NCBI RefSeq assembly: GCF_003633715.1
Contig: NZ_RBIE01000003.1
Location: 1 to 64,000, forward strand
Source of the DNA: Thermovibrio guaymasensis
GTDB lineage: Bacteria; Aquificota; Aquificia; Desulfurobacteriales; Desulfurobacteriaceae
Direction: 5' to 3'
DNA length: 64,000 nt
Of the stretch, positions 25,769-36,949 are shown one piece after another (position 1 is the stretch's first letter; each line of letters begins with the position of its first letter). Position numbers and translations under genes: made by a program. The notes beneath the pieces are model-generated. The model was not told the DNA's origin. It made no database searches and worked only from the letters and a program-made list of their open reading frames with translations.

Positions 25769-27308
25769 TCCTGTGGAGCTCCAGATATTCAACAACCTAT
25801 TTAGTGCAGTTGCGCAGGAGATGGGAGCAGTCCTTCAGAGAACGGCTTTCTCCCCTAACATAAAGGAGAGAAGGGATTTTTCGTGTGCAATCTTTGACAG
25901 GCACGGAAGGTTAATTGCTCAGGCCGCCCACATACCTGTTCACCTTGGCTCAATGCCCCTCTCTGTAAAGGAAGTTATAAAGGCCCTCAAACTTGAAGAA
26001 GGAGATATGGCTGTATTAAACGATCCCTACAGGGGAGGAACTCACCTTCCGGATATAACAGTCGTAGCTCCAGTTTACTACGAGGGAGAGCTCCTATTTT
26101 ACGTTGCAAACAGGGCCCACCACTCGGACGTCGGAGGAGTTAGTGCCGGCTCAATGCCCCTTTCAACTTCCCTCTTTCAGGAAGGGCTTGTAATTCCTCC
26201 CGTAAAAGGGGTTGTGGGAGAAGAGATTAACAGGGACTTTTTAGAGCTCTTAAAAGCCAACTCCCGCTCCCCTGTTGAAAGAGAGGGAGACTTTAAAGCT
26301 CAGGTAATGGCAAACAGAATAGGAATTAGGAGACTAAAAGAGCTCCTTTCAAAGTACTCTCCTATAAAGCTTGAGGCTATGGGGGAAGCTCTCCTTGACT
26401 ACTCAGAGAGAATGATTAGGAGCTTTATATCTGAAATTCCAGATGGAACCTACACGTTTGGCGACTTTATGGAGGACGACGGAGTAGGTGGGAGAGACTT
26501 TAGAATAAACGTCCTTTTAACCATAAAAGGGGATAGAGCAGTTGTTGACTTCTCCCCCTCCTACCCCCAGAGTAGAGGAAGTATAAACAGCGTTAGGGCA
26601 ATAGCCCTCTCCTCAACCCTTTACGTCTTTAAGTGCCTTGCAGGAGATGACGTTCCTCCAAACGAAGGGATTCTGAGGCCGATAGAGGTTATTACCAAAA
26701 AGGGGACTATTGTTGATGCAGACTTTCCAAGTGCCGTCTCTGCAGGTAACGTTGAAACTTCCCAGAGGTTAGTTGACGTTCTACTGGGGGCCCTCTCAAA
26801 GGCTATTCCTGAGAGGATTCCTGCAGCAAGCCAGGGAACTATGAACAACCTCTCCTTTGGAGGAAAGGGATTCACTTACTACGAGACTATTGGAGGTGGT
26901 GCTGGAGCTCACCCTGAAGCCGACGGAGAGAGTGCAGTTCAGACCCACATGACTAACACATTAAACACTCCCGTTGAAGCCCTAGAACTATACTACCCTG
27001 TTGAAGTTACCGCCTACAGGATAAGGGAAAACTCAGGAGGAGAAGGGCTGAAGCGGGGAGGTGACGGGATAGTAAGGGAAATCCTCTTTAAAGAAGAAGT
27101 TGAGCTAACAGTTATCTCTGAAAGGAGAGTTCACAGGCCTTACGGTCTAATGGGAGGTTTACCTGGAAAGCCTGGAAAGAACCTCTTAATCAAGGAAAAC
27201 GGAGAGGTTGTGGAGCTCCCTTCAAAGTTCACAATAACCGTAAAACCGGGCCAGAGAGTTAGGATAGAGACCCCCGGTGGGGGTGGCTGGGGTCATAAGA
27301 AAGTTTAA
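25761..27308 (+). CDS. hyuB: Hydantoinase/oxoprolinase subunit B
   Basis: 515-residue HyuB-type subunit, translationally coupled to hyuA. Typical segments are KERRDFSCAIFDRHGRLIAQ, AHIPVHLGSMP, NDPYRGGTHLPDI, NRAHHSDVGG, and a glycine-rich C-terminal GGGGWG. The metal-site histidines are in the HLGSM, THLPD and AHHSD regions by analogy with the family. The substrate is unproven; 5-oxoproline salvage is simplest. Confidence 0.88.
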   Translation: MVDPVELQIFNNLFSAVAQEMGAVLQRTAFSPNIKERRDFSCAIFDRHGRLIAQAAHIPVHLGSMPLSVKEVIKALKLEEGDMAVLNDPYRGGTHLPDITVVAPVYYEGELLFYVANRAHHSDVGGVSAGSMPLSTSLFQEGLVIPPVKGVVGEEINRDFLELLKANSRSPVEREGDFKAQVMANRIGIRRLKELLSKYSPIKLEAMGEALLDYSERMIRSFISEIPDGTYTFGDFMEDDGVGGRDFRINVLLTIKGDRAVVDFSPSYPQSRGSINSVRAIALSSTLYVFKCLAGDDVPPNEGILRPIEVITKKGTIVDADFPSAVSAGNVETSQRLVDVLLGALSKAIPERIPAASQGTMNNLSFGGKGFTYYETIGGGAGAHPEADGESAVQTHMTNTLNTPVEALELYYPVEVTAYRIRENSGGEGLKRGGDGIVREILFKEEVELTVISERRVHRPYGLMGGLPGKPGKNLLIKENGEVVELPSKFTITVKPGQRVRIETPGGGGWGHKKV

Positions 27309-27339
27309 ACCCTTCCGAATAACAGAACCTTTTTATATA

Positions 27340-27446
27340 TTTCCACCTGAAAACTCACCGGGCCAGACTCAGGGATGGGTGCTCCTTTTAAGAGGGGGTT
27401 CTCCCTGAGGGTGAAGGCCCGGGAGGGAAAACCCTTATAGGAGGAT
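27340..27446 (+). promoter_or_regulatory. Structured 5' leader of rpsB
   Basis: Between hyuB and rpsB lies a two-helix element: CCGGGCC (27358-27364) pairs with GGCCCGG (27416-27422), and inside it CTCAGGGA (27368-27375) pairs with TCCCTGAG (27402-27409). The apical loop is 26 nt and purine-rich. The SD AGGAGG follows. The position and shape suit an autogenous S2 leader, but I do not recognise a described motif. Confidence 0.55.
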
Positions 27447-27451
27447 AAAGA

Positions 27452-28279
27452 ATGAGCGAAGAGATCAGAGAGACTCAGCAACAACCGCAGGAGCAAACTC
27501 CACCACCTGCACAGGAAACTTTTAAGCCGAGGCCTCCCGGCCAGAGAGTAACTATGAAGGAGCTCCTTGAGGCAGGGGTTCACTTTGGCCACCAGAAGGA
27601 GCGCTGGAACCCCAAAATGAAGAAGTTTATCTTTACAGAGCGTAACGGAATCCACATCATCGACCTTCAGCAGACCCTCCAGTACTTTGAGAAGGCCTAC
27701 GATTACATCGCCGACCTTGTTGCAAACGGAGGGAAAGTTCTCTTCGTATGCACAAAGAAGCAGGGTCAGGACATCGTTAAGGAAGAGGCCGAGCGCTGTG
27801 GAATGTTCTACGTCAACAAGAGATGGCTCGGTGGTACCCTTACGAACTTCCAGACTATCAGGAAGTCTGTATTTAAGCTGAAGATGCTCAAAAAGATGGA
27901 AGAGGAAGGTGTCTTTGACCAGCTTCCAAAGAAAGAGGCGGTTAAGCTAAGGCGTAAAAAGGAAAAGTTAGAGAAGTACATTGGCGGAATTGAAAACATG
28001 AACCGCCTCCCAGATGCCCTCTTCATCGTTGACATCGTTAGGGAAGAGAACGCAGTTAGGGAAGCAAGGAAGGCTGGAATTCCAATAGTGGCCCTCGTTG
28101 ATACAAACGCAGATCCGGACCTCGTTGATATTCCAATTCCAGCAAACGACGACGCTATAAGGGCTATCAGGCTCCTCACCTCAAGGATTGCAGACGCCGT
28201 TCTTGAAGGGAAGATGAGAAGAGAGGCCGTTAAGCTTGCAGAAGGAGAAGAGGCAGACTTTATACCAGAGGAAGAGTAA
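27452..28279 (+). CDS. rpsB: 30S ribosomal protein S2
   Basis: 275 residues. The S2 core begins [21 protein letters not shown] at about residue 35 and includes [12 protein letters not shown] and [20 protein letters not shown]. It has an N-terminal extension of about 34 residues rich in Gln and Pro that most S2 proteins lack. AGGAGG at -13 supports this ATG. Followed by tsf after 11 bases, the conserved rpsB-tsf-pyrH-frr order. Confidence 0.97.
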   Translation: MSEEIRETQQQPQEQTPPPAQETFKPRPPGQRVTMKELLEAGVHFGHQKERWNPKMKKFIFTERNGIHIIDLQQTLQYFEKAYDYIADLVANGGKVLFVCTKKQGQDIVKEEAERCGMFYVNKRWLGGTLTNFQTIRKSVFKLKMLKKMEEEGVFDQLPKKEAVKLRRKKEKLEKYIGGIENMNRLPDALFIVDIVREENAVREARKAGIPIVALVDTNADPDLVDIPIPANDDAIRAIRLLTSRIADAVLEGKMRREAVKLAEGEEADFIPEEE

Positions 28280-28290
28280 GGAGGGAAAAG

Positions 28291-30232
<1,942 letters not shown>

Positions 30233-30244
30233 AGGAGGAAAGTT

Positions 30245-30424
30245 ATGGCACACAAGATTGACCCTGAACTCTGCATTGGCTGTGGAGCCTGTGCTTCAGT
30301 ATGCCCAACGAACTGTATTGAGCCAACAGAAGATGGAAAGTACTATATAAGGCCTGAAGATTGTATTGACTGCGGAGCTTGCGTAGAGGTCTGCCCAACA
30401 GATGCAATCTCCCCAGAGGGCTAA
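30245..30424 (+). CDS. 2[4Fe-4S] ferredoxin, copy 1
   Basis: 59-residue bacterial ferredoxin with two full cluster motifs, [12 protein letters not shown] (C10, C13, C16, C20) and CIDCGACVEVCP (C40, C43, C46, C50). Each has the Cx2Cx2Cx3CP pattern, and the internal symmetry is clear. A low-potential electron carrier, likely for reductive carboxylation enzymes. SD AAAGGAGG is 6 bases before ATG. It is a near-duplicate of the next gene. Confidence 0.95.
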   Translation: MAHKIDPELCIGCGACASVCPTNCIEPTEDGKYYIRPEDCIDCGACVEVCPTDAISPEG

Positions 30425-30447
30425 ACTATACCTAAAGGAGGAAGACT

Positions 30448-30624
30448 ATGGCACACAAGATTAACCCAGAACTTTGCATCGGCTGTGGAGCTTGCGCCGA
30501 GGTATGTCCTACAAACTGCATCAGCCCAACGGACGACGGAAAGTACGTAATCAATCCGGACGAGTGCATTGACTGCGGAGCTTGCGCCGAAGTATGCCCT
30601 ACAGACGCTATCTCTGCAGAATAA
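30448..30624 (+). CDS. 2[4Fe-4S] ferredoxin, copy 2
   Basis: 58 residues, clearly a tandem duplicate of copy 1 and identical over long stretches, including MAHKI at the start and CPTDAIS near the end. Both Cx2Cx2Cx3CP motifs are intact. It differs mainly in the linker and the surface Asp/Asn positions. AAAGGAGG precedes the ATG. A terminator follows 12 bases after the stop. Confidence 0.95.
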   Translation: MAHKINPELCIGCGACAEVCPTNCISPTDDGKYVINPDECIDCGACAEVCPTDAISAE

Positions 30625-30636
30625 CTTTGTCAAAAA

Positions 30637-30657
30637 GGGGGCTTTTGCCCCCTTCTT
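30637..30657. terminator. Bidirectional terminator between ferredoxin 2 and smc
   Basis: GGGGGC, loop TTTT, GCCCCC (30637-30652) with TTCTT on the plus side and a T run on the minus side. Serves both converging genes. Confidence 0.8.
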
Positions 30658-33600
30658 AAACTAAAGCCTCAAAGGATACTCCAATAACTTTTGATACCCC
30701 AGGAACTTCCATAGTTACCCCGTAGATTACGTCTGCAGCTTCCATAGTTATCTTGTTGTGTGTAATTATTATCACCTGAGTCTCCTCTGCCATCTGCTTA
30801 AGGAGCTCTGTAAACCTTAGTGTATTTGCGTCGTCAAGGGCAGCATCTACCTCATCAAGGACGAGAAAGGGAGCAGGTCTAACTGAGTAGAGGGCATAGA
30901 GGAAGGCAATTGCAACGAGAGTCCTCTCCCCTCCCGAGAGGAGGTTAATGTTTGAGTGTTTCTTCCCCGGCGGCCTAACCTCTATTTCAAGTCCTGCCTC
31001 ACTGATTTCAGAACTTGTAAGGTAGAGCCTTCCGCTCCCACCACCGAAGATTCTCTTAATCGTGTTTTTAAAGTGCCTGTTAACGGCACTAAAGGTTGAG
31101 ATAAAGCGCTTTTCTATCTCATCGTCAAGCTTTTTTAAAGCCTCTTTAAGGTTCTTTATTGACTCAATTAGGTCTCTTTCTTGCTCAAGGATAAAGCCGT
31201 ACCTCTCCTTTACCTTCTCATACTCCTCAATTGCAAGTAGGTTAACTGCTCCAATCTTCCCTAACCTCTCCTTTAGGTTAATCAACTCCCTCTTTACTTC
31301 CTCCTCACTCTCTACCCTCTCTCCAAGCTCAAGGGCCTCTGAAACGGAAGAATCAAGATCCAGTACCTTCTTTACTAACTCCTCCTCCTGAACCGTTAGC
31401 TTCGCAAGGGAGACCTCTGTCTCCTTTAACCTCTTTGAAACCTCTCCGAGTTCCTTGTTCCTCTGCTTTAAGGCCTCCTCTTTACCCCTTATTAGCTCAA
31501 GGAGTCCGTTTCTCTTATTTTCTACCTCTGAGAGCTCCCTCCTTATCTCCTCTATCCCCTCATCAACTCCTGAGAGAATCTCTATCGCTTTCTTTAAGGC
31601 TTCCTTAGCCTTCTCAAGTTCCCTCTCCTCCTTTGATATCCTATCGTCCAAATGGTTTATCTCCTTCCTGATAGCCTTTAAAGCCCCCTCTTTTCCCCTC
31701 TTTTTCTCCCTCAAATTCCTCAACTTCTCAAGGAGAACACCCTTTCTAGAGGAGAGTTTTGAGAGCTCTTCCCTTAACTCCCTCTCCCTTCCTTCAACTC
31801 CTTTCAGCTCCTCTTCAAGTCCTTCAAGCTCTTTGAGTAACTCTTTCCTTTTCTCCTCAAGCTGAGATATCTTCTCCTTAAAGAGCTCTATTTTCCTACT
31901 AAACGAAGAGAGAATTTCCTCAGCCTTTTTCCTCTTTTCAAGGAGCTCCTCCCTCTTCCTCTTTACCTCCTTTAACCTCTTTTGGTTTTCGCTGAGTTTA
32001 ACTTCAAGTTTATAGAGCTGGCTCTCCTTCTCCCTTATCCTTTCCTTCAGAAGTTCTATTTCCTCCTCAACTTCGGTTAACTCCTTTCTGATGGAGCTCC
32101 CCTTTCCTTCAAACTCCTTTAACTCTCCTTCCTTCTCCTTAAGTTCACTCTCGGTCTCCTTAAGCTTCCTCTCAAGCTCTAAAAGTGAACTTCCACCAAA
32201 CTTCCCTACGAGAGAGCCTTTTCCAGAAATGAGGTTGAGGTTTTCATCAACGAAGATTGAATCCGGATTTTCCTCTGCTAGCCTGTGGGCATTTGAAGGG
32301 GCATAGTAAACCTTATAAAAGAGGGATTTTAGGAGTTTTTTAACTCTTTCATCTTTCGGCTTAACTTTATCTACTAACTTAACCGCTCCTTCAACCTCTG
32401 GAGTCTCAATTTCCTTAACCGATGCCGATAGAATGTAGATCCTCCCGTTTCCCCTTATCCTCTCTCCTATCCAGACTGCAGTTTCAAAGTCCTTAACTAC
32501 AATCCCTGCTCCAAGCCGTGAGAGGAAGCTCTCAACGACCTTCTCAAATCCAGGCTCAACCTCTATAAGGTTGACTATCGGACCGATAAATCCCTTTACC
32601 TTCCCGGCCTTTCCGCTCTTTATAATCTTCTCCTCAAGCTTTCCAACGTTAATTGATGAAAGTACTTTTTTCGTGCTTTCAACTTTCGCCCTGAGCTGGT
32701 AGACTTCCCTCCTCCTCCTTGAGAGCTCCTCCTCAAAGTCGTTTAACCTCTCTAAGATTTCCTCCCTCTCTTCTCTCCTCTCTTTAAGTTCGGCTCTCTT
32801 ACTCTCTATTTCACCTTTAATTTTCTCTATCTCTCCTTTAATCCTATCGGACTGGGAGGAGTAGTACTCAATCTCCCTTTCAATCTGGGCTATTTCAGAA
32901 GGAAGCCTCTCAAGGAACCTCTTCTGGGAACTTCCCCTTTCCTCTTCCCTTGCAAGGTTCATCTGTAGCTTAGTTATCTGAGCATTAACCCCTGAAACCT
33001 CCCTACTCTTTTTTAACTTTTCGTTCTCAATCTTTCTCCTCTTATCCTCAACCTCTTTCAAACTCTCCCTTAACTTCCTCTCCTCTCCCTCTATCTCCCC
33101 AACCTCCCTTAGGAGGCTCTCCTCAAGCCTGCAGAGGTCTTGGAGCTTCCCCTTTATTACTTCCAACCTCTTTACTTTCTCCTCCCTCTCTACTCTCCTG
33201 TCCTCAATTTCTCTTACAAGCCTCTCAATCTCCCTCTCAAGGAAGTCCTTCTTTACTGAGGCCTCCTTTTTACTCTTTTCAACTTCAAAGAGTTCCTTGC
33301 TGAGCTCTTTTACCTGCTGGGTTAAGTCCTCAAGCTCCTTCCTCTCCTCCTCAAGGGAGTTCTCAAGAGAGGCAACCTCTTTCAAGAGAGAGCTCCTGTC
33401 CTCCCTTAAAACCTTTATACTCCCCTCAAGCTTTGCCCTCTCTTCCCTAACCTTTTTAAGCTGATATCCGAGGAGGGAGAGCTCCAGCTCCCTTTCTCTC
33501 TTTCTAAGCTCTGTGAACCTCTTTGCCTTCTCAGCCTGACTCTTTAAGCTCCTTAAGTTCTTTGCAACTTCGTCTATTACGCCCCTTACGTTCTCAAGGT

Positions 33601-34156
33601 TCTGCTGGGCTTCCTCAAGCTCCCTCAAGGTCTCTTCCCTCTTCTCCTTAAAAGCCGTTATTCCGGCGGCCTCATCTATTAGAACCTTCCTCTCGGAAGG
33701 CCTCATCCTGAGAATCCTGTCAATCTGCCCCTGCTCAAGGAATGCGTAGTCCCTATTTCCAAGGCCTAAAGATGTAAAGAGCTGGTGGACGTCCTTTAAC
33801 CTTACTTTCCTACCGTTTATTAAGAATTCGCTCTCTCCTTTAGAGTTTATCCTCCTTCTTACCTCCGTAAGGCCGCTTCCTCCTGAAAAAAGGTCGTCCT
33901 GCTCAATCAGGATACTTACCTCAGCGCTCCTTGCAGGCCTTCTCCCCTCAGAACCCTTAAAAATCACGTCCTTGATAGTATCCGCCCTCATTCCTTTAGC
34001 GCTCGTCACTCCAACTACCCACTTAAGGGCATCAACTACGTTACTCTTCCCACAGCCGTTGGGACCTACTATACAGTTTATTCCGTCCGTAAACCTTATC
34101 TCCGTTTCGTCCGCAAAGGACTTAAAACCCTTTAGTTTTAGGGTTCTTATCATCAA
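30656..34156 (-). CDS. smc: Chromosome segregation protein SMC
   Basis: 1166-residue condensin ATPase. Walker A GPNGCGKSNVVDALKWVVG near residue 35. Coiled coils run about 165-500 and 660-1010, split by a hinge near 510-640 that begins KVKGFIGPIVNLIEV. The signature LLSGGERTLVAIAFLYAL and Walker B FLVLDEVDAALDD are in the C-terminal head. Full length and intact. ScpA and ScpB are not in the window. A palindrome lies in the gap to the divergent epimerase gene. Confidence 0.97.
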   Translation of the reverse strand: MMIRTLKLKGFKSFADETEIRFTDGINCIVGPNGCGKSNVVDALKWVVGVTSAKGMRADTIKDVIFKGSEGRRPARSAEVSILIEQDDLFSGGSGLTEVRRRINSKGESEFLINGRKVRLKDVHQLFTSLGLGNRDYAFLEQGQIDRILRMRPSERKVLIDEAAGITAFKEKREETLRELEEAQQNLENVRGVIDEVAKNLRSLKSQAEKAKRFTELRKRERELELSLLGYQLKKVREERAKLEGSIKVLREDRSSLLKEVASLENSLEEERKELEDLTQQVKELSKELFEVEKSKKEASVKKDFLEREIERLVREIEDRRVEREEKVKRLEVIKGKLQDLCRLEESLLREVGEIEGEERKLRESLKEVEDKRRKIENEKLKKSREVSGVNAQITKLQMNLAREEERGSSQKRFLERLPSEIAQIEREIEYYSSQSDRIKGEIEKIKGEIESKRAELKERREEREEILERLNDFEEELSRRRREVYQLRAKVESTKKVLSSINVGKLEEKIIKSGKAGKVKGFIGPIVNLIEVEPGFEKVVESFLSRLGAGIVVKDFETAVWIGERIRGNGRIYILSASVKEIETPEVEGAVKLVDKVKPKDERVKKLLKSLFYKVYYAPSNAHRLAEENPDSIFVDENLNLISGKGSLVGKFGGSSLLELERKLKETESELKEKEGELKEFEGKGSSIRKELTEVEEEIELLKERIREKESQLYKLEVKLSENQKRLKEVKRKREELLEKRKKAEEILSSFSRKIELFKEKISQLEEKRKELLKELEGLEEELKGVEGRERELREELSKLSSRKGVLLEKLRNLREKKRGKEGALKAIRKEINHLDDRISKEERELEKAKEALKKAIEILSGVDEGIEEIRRELSEVENKRNGLLELIRGKEEALKQRNKELGEVSKRLKETEVSLAKLTVQEEELVKKVLDLDSSVSEALELGERVESEEEVKRELINLKERLGKIGAVNLLAIEEYEKVKERYGFILEQERDLIESIKNLKEALKKLDDEIEKRFISTFSAVNRHFKNTIKRIFGGGSGRLYLTSSEISEAGLEIEVRPPGKKHSNINLLSGGERTLVAIAFLYALYSVRPAPFLVLDEVDAALDDANTLRFTELLKQMAEETQVIIITHNKITMEAADVIYGVTMEVPGVSKVIGVSFEALV

Positions 34157-34186
34157 TTCCTCCAGTTAGTTCTTCCGCTCAAGTAG

Positions 34187-34198
34187 TGTAATATTACA
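34187..34198. promoter_or_regulatory. Perfect palindrome in the smc/epimerase divergent promoter region
   Basis: TGTAATATTACA is a 12-bp perfect dyad 31 bases from the smc start and 29 from the epimerase start. It could bind a dimeric regulator or simply overlap AT-rich -10 boxes. Confidence 0.35.
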
Positions 34199-34226
34199 TC
34201 AACTGAAAATAGCACGGAGGGCTGAA

Positions 34227-35201
34227 GTGAAAAGCGTTCTCTTAACCGGTGCAGCCGGTTTTATAGGCTTTAAGACGGCAATGGAGCTCCTTAAAAGGGG
34301 CTACAGTGTAATCGGAGTTGACAACCTTAACGACTACTACGACCCGAGGTTAAAGGAGTACAGGCTAAACACTTTAAAAGAATATGAAAACTTCAAGTTC
34401 TACAAGGTTGATATAGAAAACCTTGAAGCTTTGAGGGTAATCTTTGAGGATAACGAAATCAGAGGTGTAATAAACTTAGCAGCAAGGGCAGGAGTAAGGT
34501 ACAGCATAGAAAATCCCTTCGTTTACACATCAACTAACACTATGGGAACTTTAAACCTCCTTGAACTCATGAGGGAGTTTGGAATAAGGAAGTTTGTCCT
34601 TGCCTCAACCTCCTCACTCTACGCAGGCCAGCCGATGCCCTTTAAGGAAGACCTCCCAGTTAACACTCCTATCTCCCCCTACGCTGCAAGTAAAAAGGGT
34701 GCAGAGGTCATGGCCTACACCTACCACTACCTCTACGGCTTTGACGTTACAGTTGTTCGCTACTTTACGGTTTACGGCTCGGCAGGAAGGCCCGATATGT
34801 GCATCTTCAGGTTTATAAAGTGGATAGATGAGGGAACTCCTATAACTGTTTACGGAGACGGAACCCAAAGTAGGGACTTTACTTACGTCGACGACATAGC
34901 AGAGGGAACAGTAAGGGCTTACGAGACAGAGACCGGCTACGAGATAATAAACCTCGGTGGTAATCAACCCCACCAGCTGAAAGAGGTCATTAAGCTAATA
35001 GAAGATTACTTGGGCAAGAGGGCGGAGATCATCTACAAACCTTTCCATAAGGCAGACCTTAAAGCAACGTGGGCCGATATAACAAAGGCAAGGGAAATTT
35101 TAGGCTGGGAACCTAAAGTTCCCCTTGAGGAAGGTTTAAGGAGAACTGTAGAGTGGCACAAGGAAAACAGGAATTTCGTAAAGGAAATCCCCCTCCCGTA
35201 A
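34227..35201 (+). CDS. NAD-dependent nucleotide-sugar epimerase (UDP-glucuronate 4-epimerase-like)
   Basis: 324-residue extended SDR. NAD loop TGAAGFIGFKTAM is at the N-terminus. The segment VDNLNDYYDPRLKEYRL is typical of UDP-GlcA 4-epimerases (CapI type). The catalytic pair is Y152/K156 in SPYAASKKGAE with the serine stretch ASTSSLY before it. RDFTYVDDIAEG is near residue 210. GTG start with CGGAGG upstream. Supplies UDP-galacturonate or a related sugar for LPS or capsule; exact specificity is inferred. Confidence 0.87.
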   Translation: MKSVLLTGAAGFIGFKTAMELLKRGYSVIGVDNLNDYYDPRLKEYRLNTLKEYENFKFYKVDIENLEALRVIFEDNEIRGVINLAARAGVRYSIENPFVYTSTNTMGTLNLLELMREFGIRKFVLASTSSLYAGQPMPFKEDLPVNTPISPYAASKKGAEVMAYTYHYLYGFDVTVVRYFTVYGSAGRPDMCIFRFIKWIDEGTPITVYGDGTQSRDFTYVDDIAEGTVRAYETETGYEIINLGGNQPHQLKEVIKLIEDYLGKRAEIIYKPFHKADLKATWADITKAREILGWEPKVPLEEGLRRTVEWHKENRNFVKEIPLP

Positions 35202-35206
35202 GGTTT

Positions 35207-36880
35207 TTAAATACAAACCACTCTATTCCTGCCGGTTTCCTTGGCCCTGTATAGGGCCTTATCAGCCTTGTCAAACTCCTCCTTAAAGTTCTCTAAGTTT
35301 AGAACCTGCCTTACACCGGCACTTATAGTAACCTTTAGGTTAAGCCCCTCCTCCTTACAGAAGGTGTGCTCTTCAACTTCCTTCCTCAACTTTTCTGCCT
35401 TTTTACAGGCGGTCTCTAAGTCGCAGTTATTCAGGACTACTAAGAACTCCTCTCCGCCGTACCTGATTACGCAGTCAGATTCCCTAAAGTTTGACCTTAA
35501 AATTTTGGCCAGCTCCTTCAGTACACAGTCTCCAATTTGGTGGCCGTAGGTATCGTTTATTGACTTAAAGTGATCAATGTCTATTACTATAATTGACACA
35601 GGCTTGTCCTTATCCATACTCTCAAGGCAACGCTTTAAGTATGCCCTATTGTGTAGACCTGTAAGGGGATCTTTGAAGACGTGTTCCTCTAAAATCTTGC
35701 TCTTTATCGTCAGAGCTTCAATTGTTAACTCCTTCTCAAGGCTTATGGATAATGGATACTTTATGTGACTGTAAAGGAGGTCAAGGAACTTAAGCTCTTC
35801 ACGGCTTAAGTTTTTCTCGGAAAAGAGGTAGAGGGTACCTATCTTCCTTGTTTCTGTTTCCAAAATTCCCCTGAACGAAAAGTTTTTAAGTTCGTAATCT
35901 TTCGGGATGAAAACAAGCTCAACCTTTTTATCTGTTACCTCTAACAGGAAGTTCTTGTGGTCTATCGGTATATCTGAAACTATAACAAGCTTTGAGAGGT
36001 GAGGAATTTCACTCTTTAGAATTTGGAAAACTTCCAGTAAAAGGGTTTTAATGTTGCTCTTTGAGAGTATGTTCCTTATCAGTTTTTTCAGTAATTCATC
36101 AACTTTATTGAGGATTTTGATGTCCTCAGCCCCCTTTTGAAGGAGGAAGAGGCCGCAGTCAAGCTTTCTAAGCCTGTTAACTACCGGAATAATCATATCT
36201 TCCTTTATTATACTTCCGTGTTGTGGGGCAATTAATTTAGGGTTTTTCTCCATTATTCTATCAAGGGCGTAGTTTAAAATTGCACTACTTGGCATGTAGT
36301 GTTTGTGGAAAAGCTCAACCCCTTGGTAGTACTCTTCATCGTCGGTAGCAAAGAGCTGGAACTTATCGGATATGGCCCCAAAGATATCGCTTGAAAAGAG
36401 TATTTCACTCTTAGGGTCATAAGTACAGAAGGCTCCGGGAAAGTGGGCGTAGGGTGTAAAGACGAACTCTAAAAGCCTATCTCCGGCCTGGAGTTTCCAG
36501 TCGTGTTTATCGACCAAGTAAAAAGGGGTCTTCCACTTGTAGTGTTTAAGCAGAGTTTTTGCCCTCCAGTGGGTTACTGCAAACCTCTCCTTAGAGGGGT
36601 TAGGGAATAACTGTTCTAAAATGTTGTAGCAACCGGTTATATCGGGATCTTGATGGTGGAATATTATGTACTTTATATCCTTGAGCTCTACCAGCTTTAA
36701 AATTTTCTCTAAAACTATCGGGAAAGTTATCATACTTCCCGGGTCTATCAGAATGGACTCTTCACCGTTCCTAATTAGGTAGGTGTGACACTGGAATGGG
36801 TCGTTAGGAACAACGTACCCTACCCAGAAAACCTCTGGACCGAGCTCTATAGGTTTTGTTAAGTCTAGATTTTGTGACAT
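35207..36880 (-). CDS. ODP (diiron metallo-hydrolase-like) sensor diguanylate cyclase
   Basis: 557 residues. The N-terminal ~250 resemble the metallo-beta-lactamase/ODP oxygen-binding diiron fold: HHQDPD (75-80), a mid-domain FTPYAHFPGAF, SSDIFG, and PQHGSII. A regulatory middle region (about 255-385) precedes a GGDEF domain with active site RYGGEEF (about 473-477). The inhibitory-site RxxD (RESD) is exactly five residues upstream of GGEEF. So it is likely an active, product-inhibited c-di-GMP synthase gated by O2, NO or redox. No membrane helix. It converges on the epimerase gene. Confidence 0.85.
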   Translation of the reverse strand: MSQNLDLTKPIELGPEVFWVGYVVPNDPFQCHTYLIRNGEESILIDPGSMITFPIVLEKILKLVELKDIKYIIFHHQDPDITGCYNILEQLFPNPSKERFAVTHWRAKTLLKHYKWKTPFYLVDKHDWKLQAGDRLLEFVFTPYAHFPGAFCTYDPKSEILFSSDIFGAISDKFQLFATDDEEYYQGVELFHKHYMPSSAILNYALDRIMEKNPKLIAPQHGSIIKEDMIIPVVNRLRKLDCGLFLLQKGAEDIKILNKVDELLKKLIRNILSKSNIKTLLLEVFQILKSEIPHLSKLVIVSDIPIDHKNFLLEVTDKKVELVFIPKDYELKNFSFRGILETETRKIGTLYLFSEKNLSREELKFLDLLYSHIKYPLSISLEKELTIEALTIKSKILEEHVFKDPLTGLHNRAYLKRCLESMDKDKPVSIIVIDIDHFKSINDTYGHQIGDCVLKELAKILRSNFRESDCVIRYGGEEFLVVLNNCDLETACKKAEKLRKEVEEHTFCKEEGLNLKVTISAGVRQVLNLENFKEEFDKADKALYRAKETGRNRVVCI

Positions 36881-36949
36881 TTTGAATCTCCATTTAAAGG
36901 TTATTTATGTGAAACATTATACTAGTGGAAAATACCTGCTTTTAAACAT

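Noticed and set aside
23786-27308. Acetone carboxylase
   Set aside because: The third, small gamma subunit gene is absent, so HyuAB-type hydantoinase/oxoprolinase is preferred.
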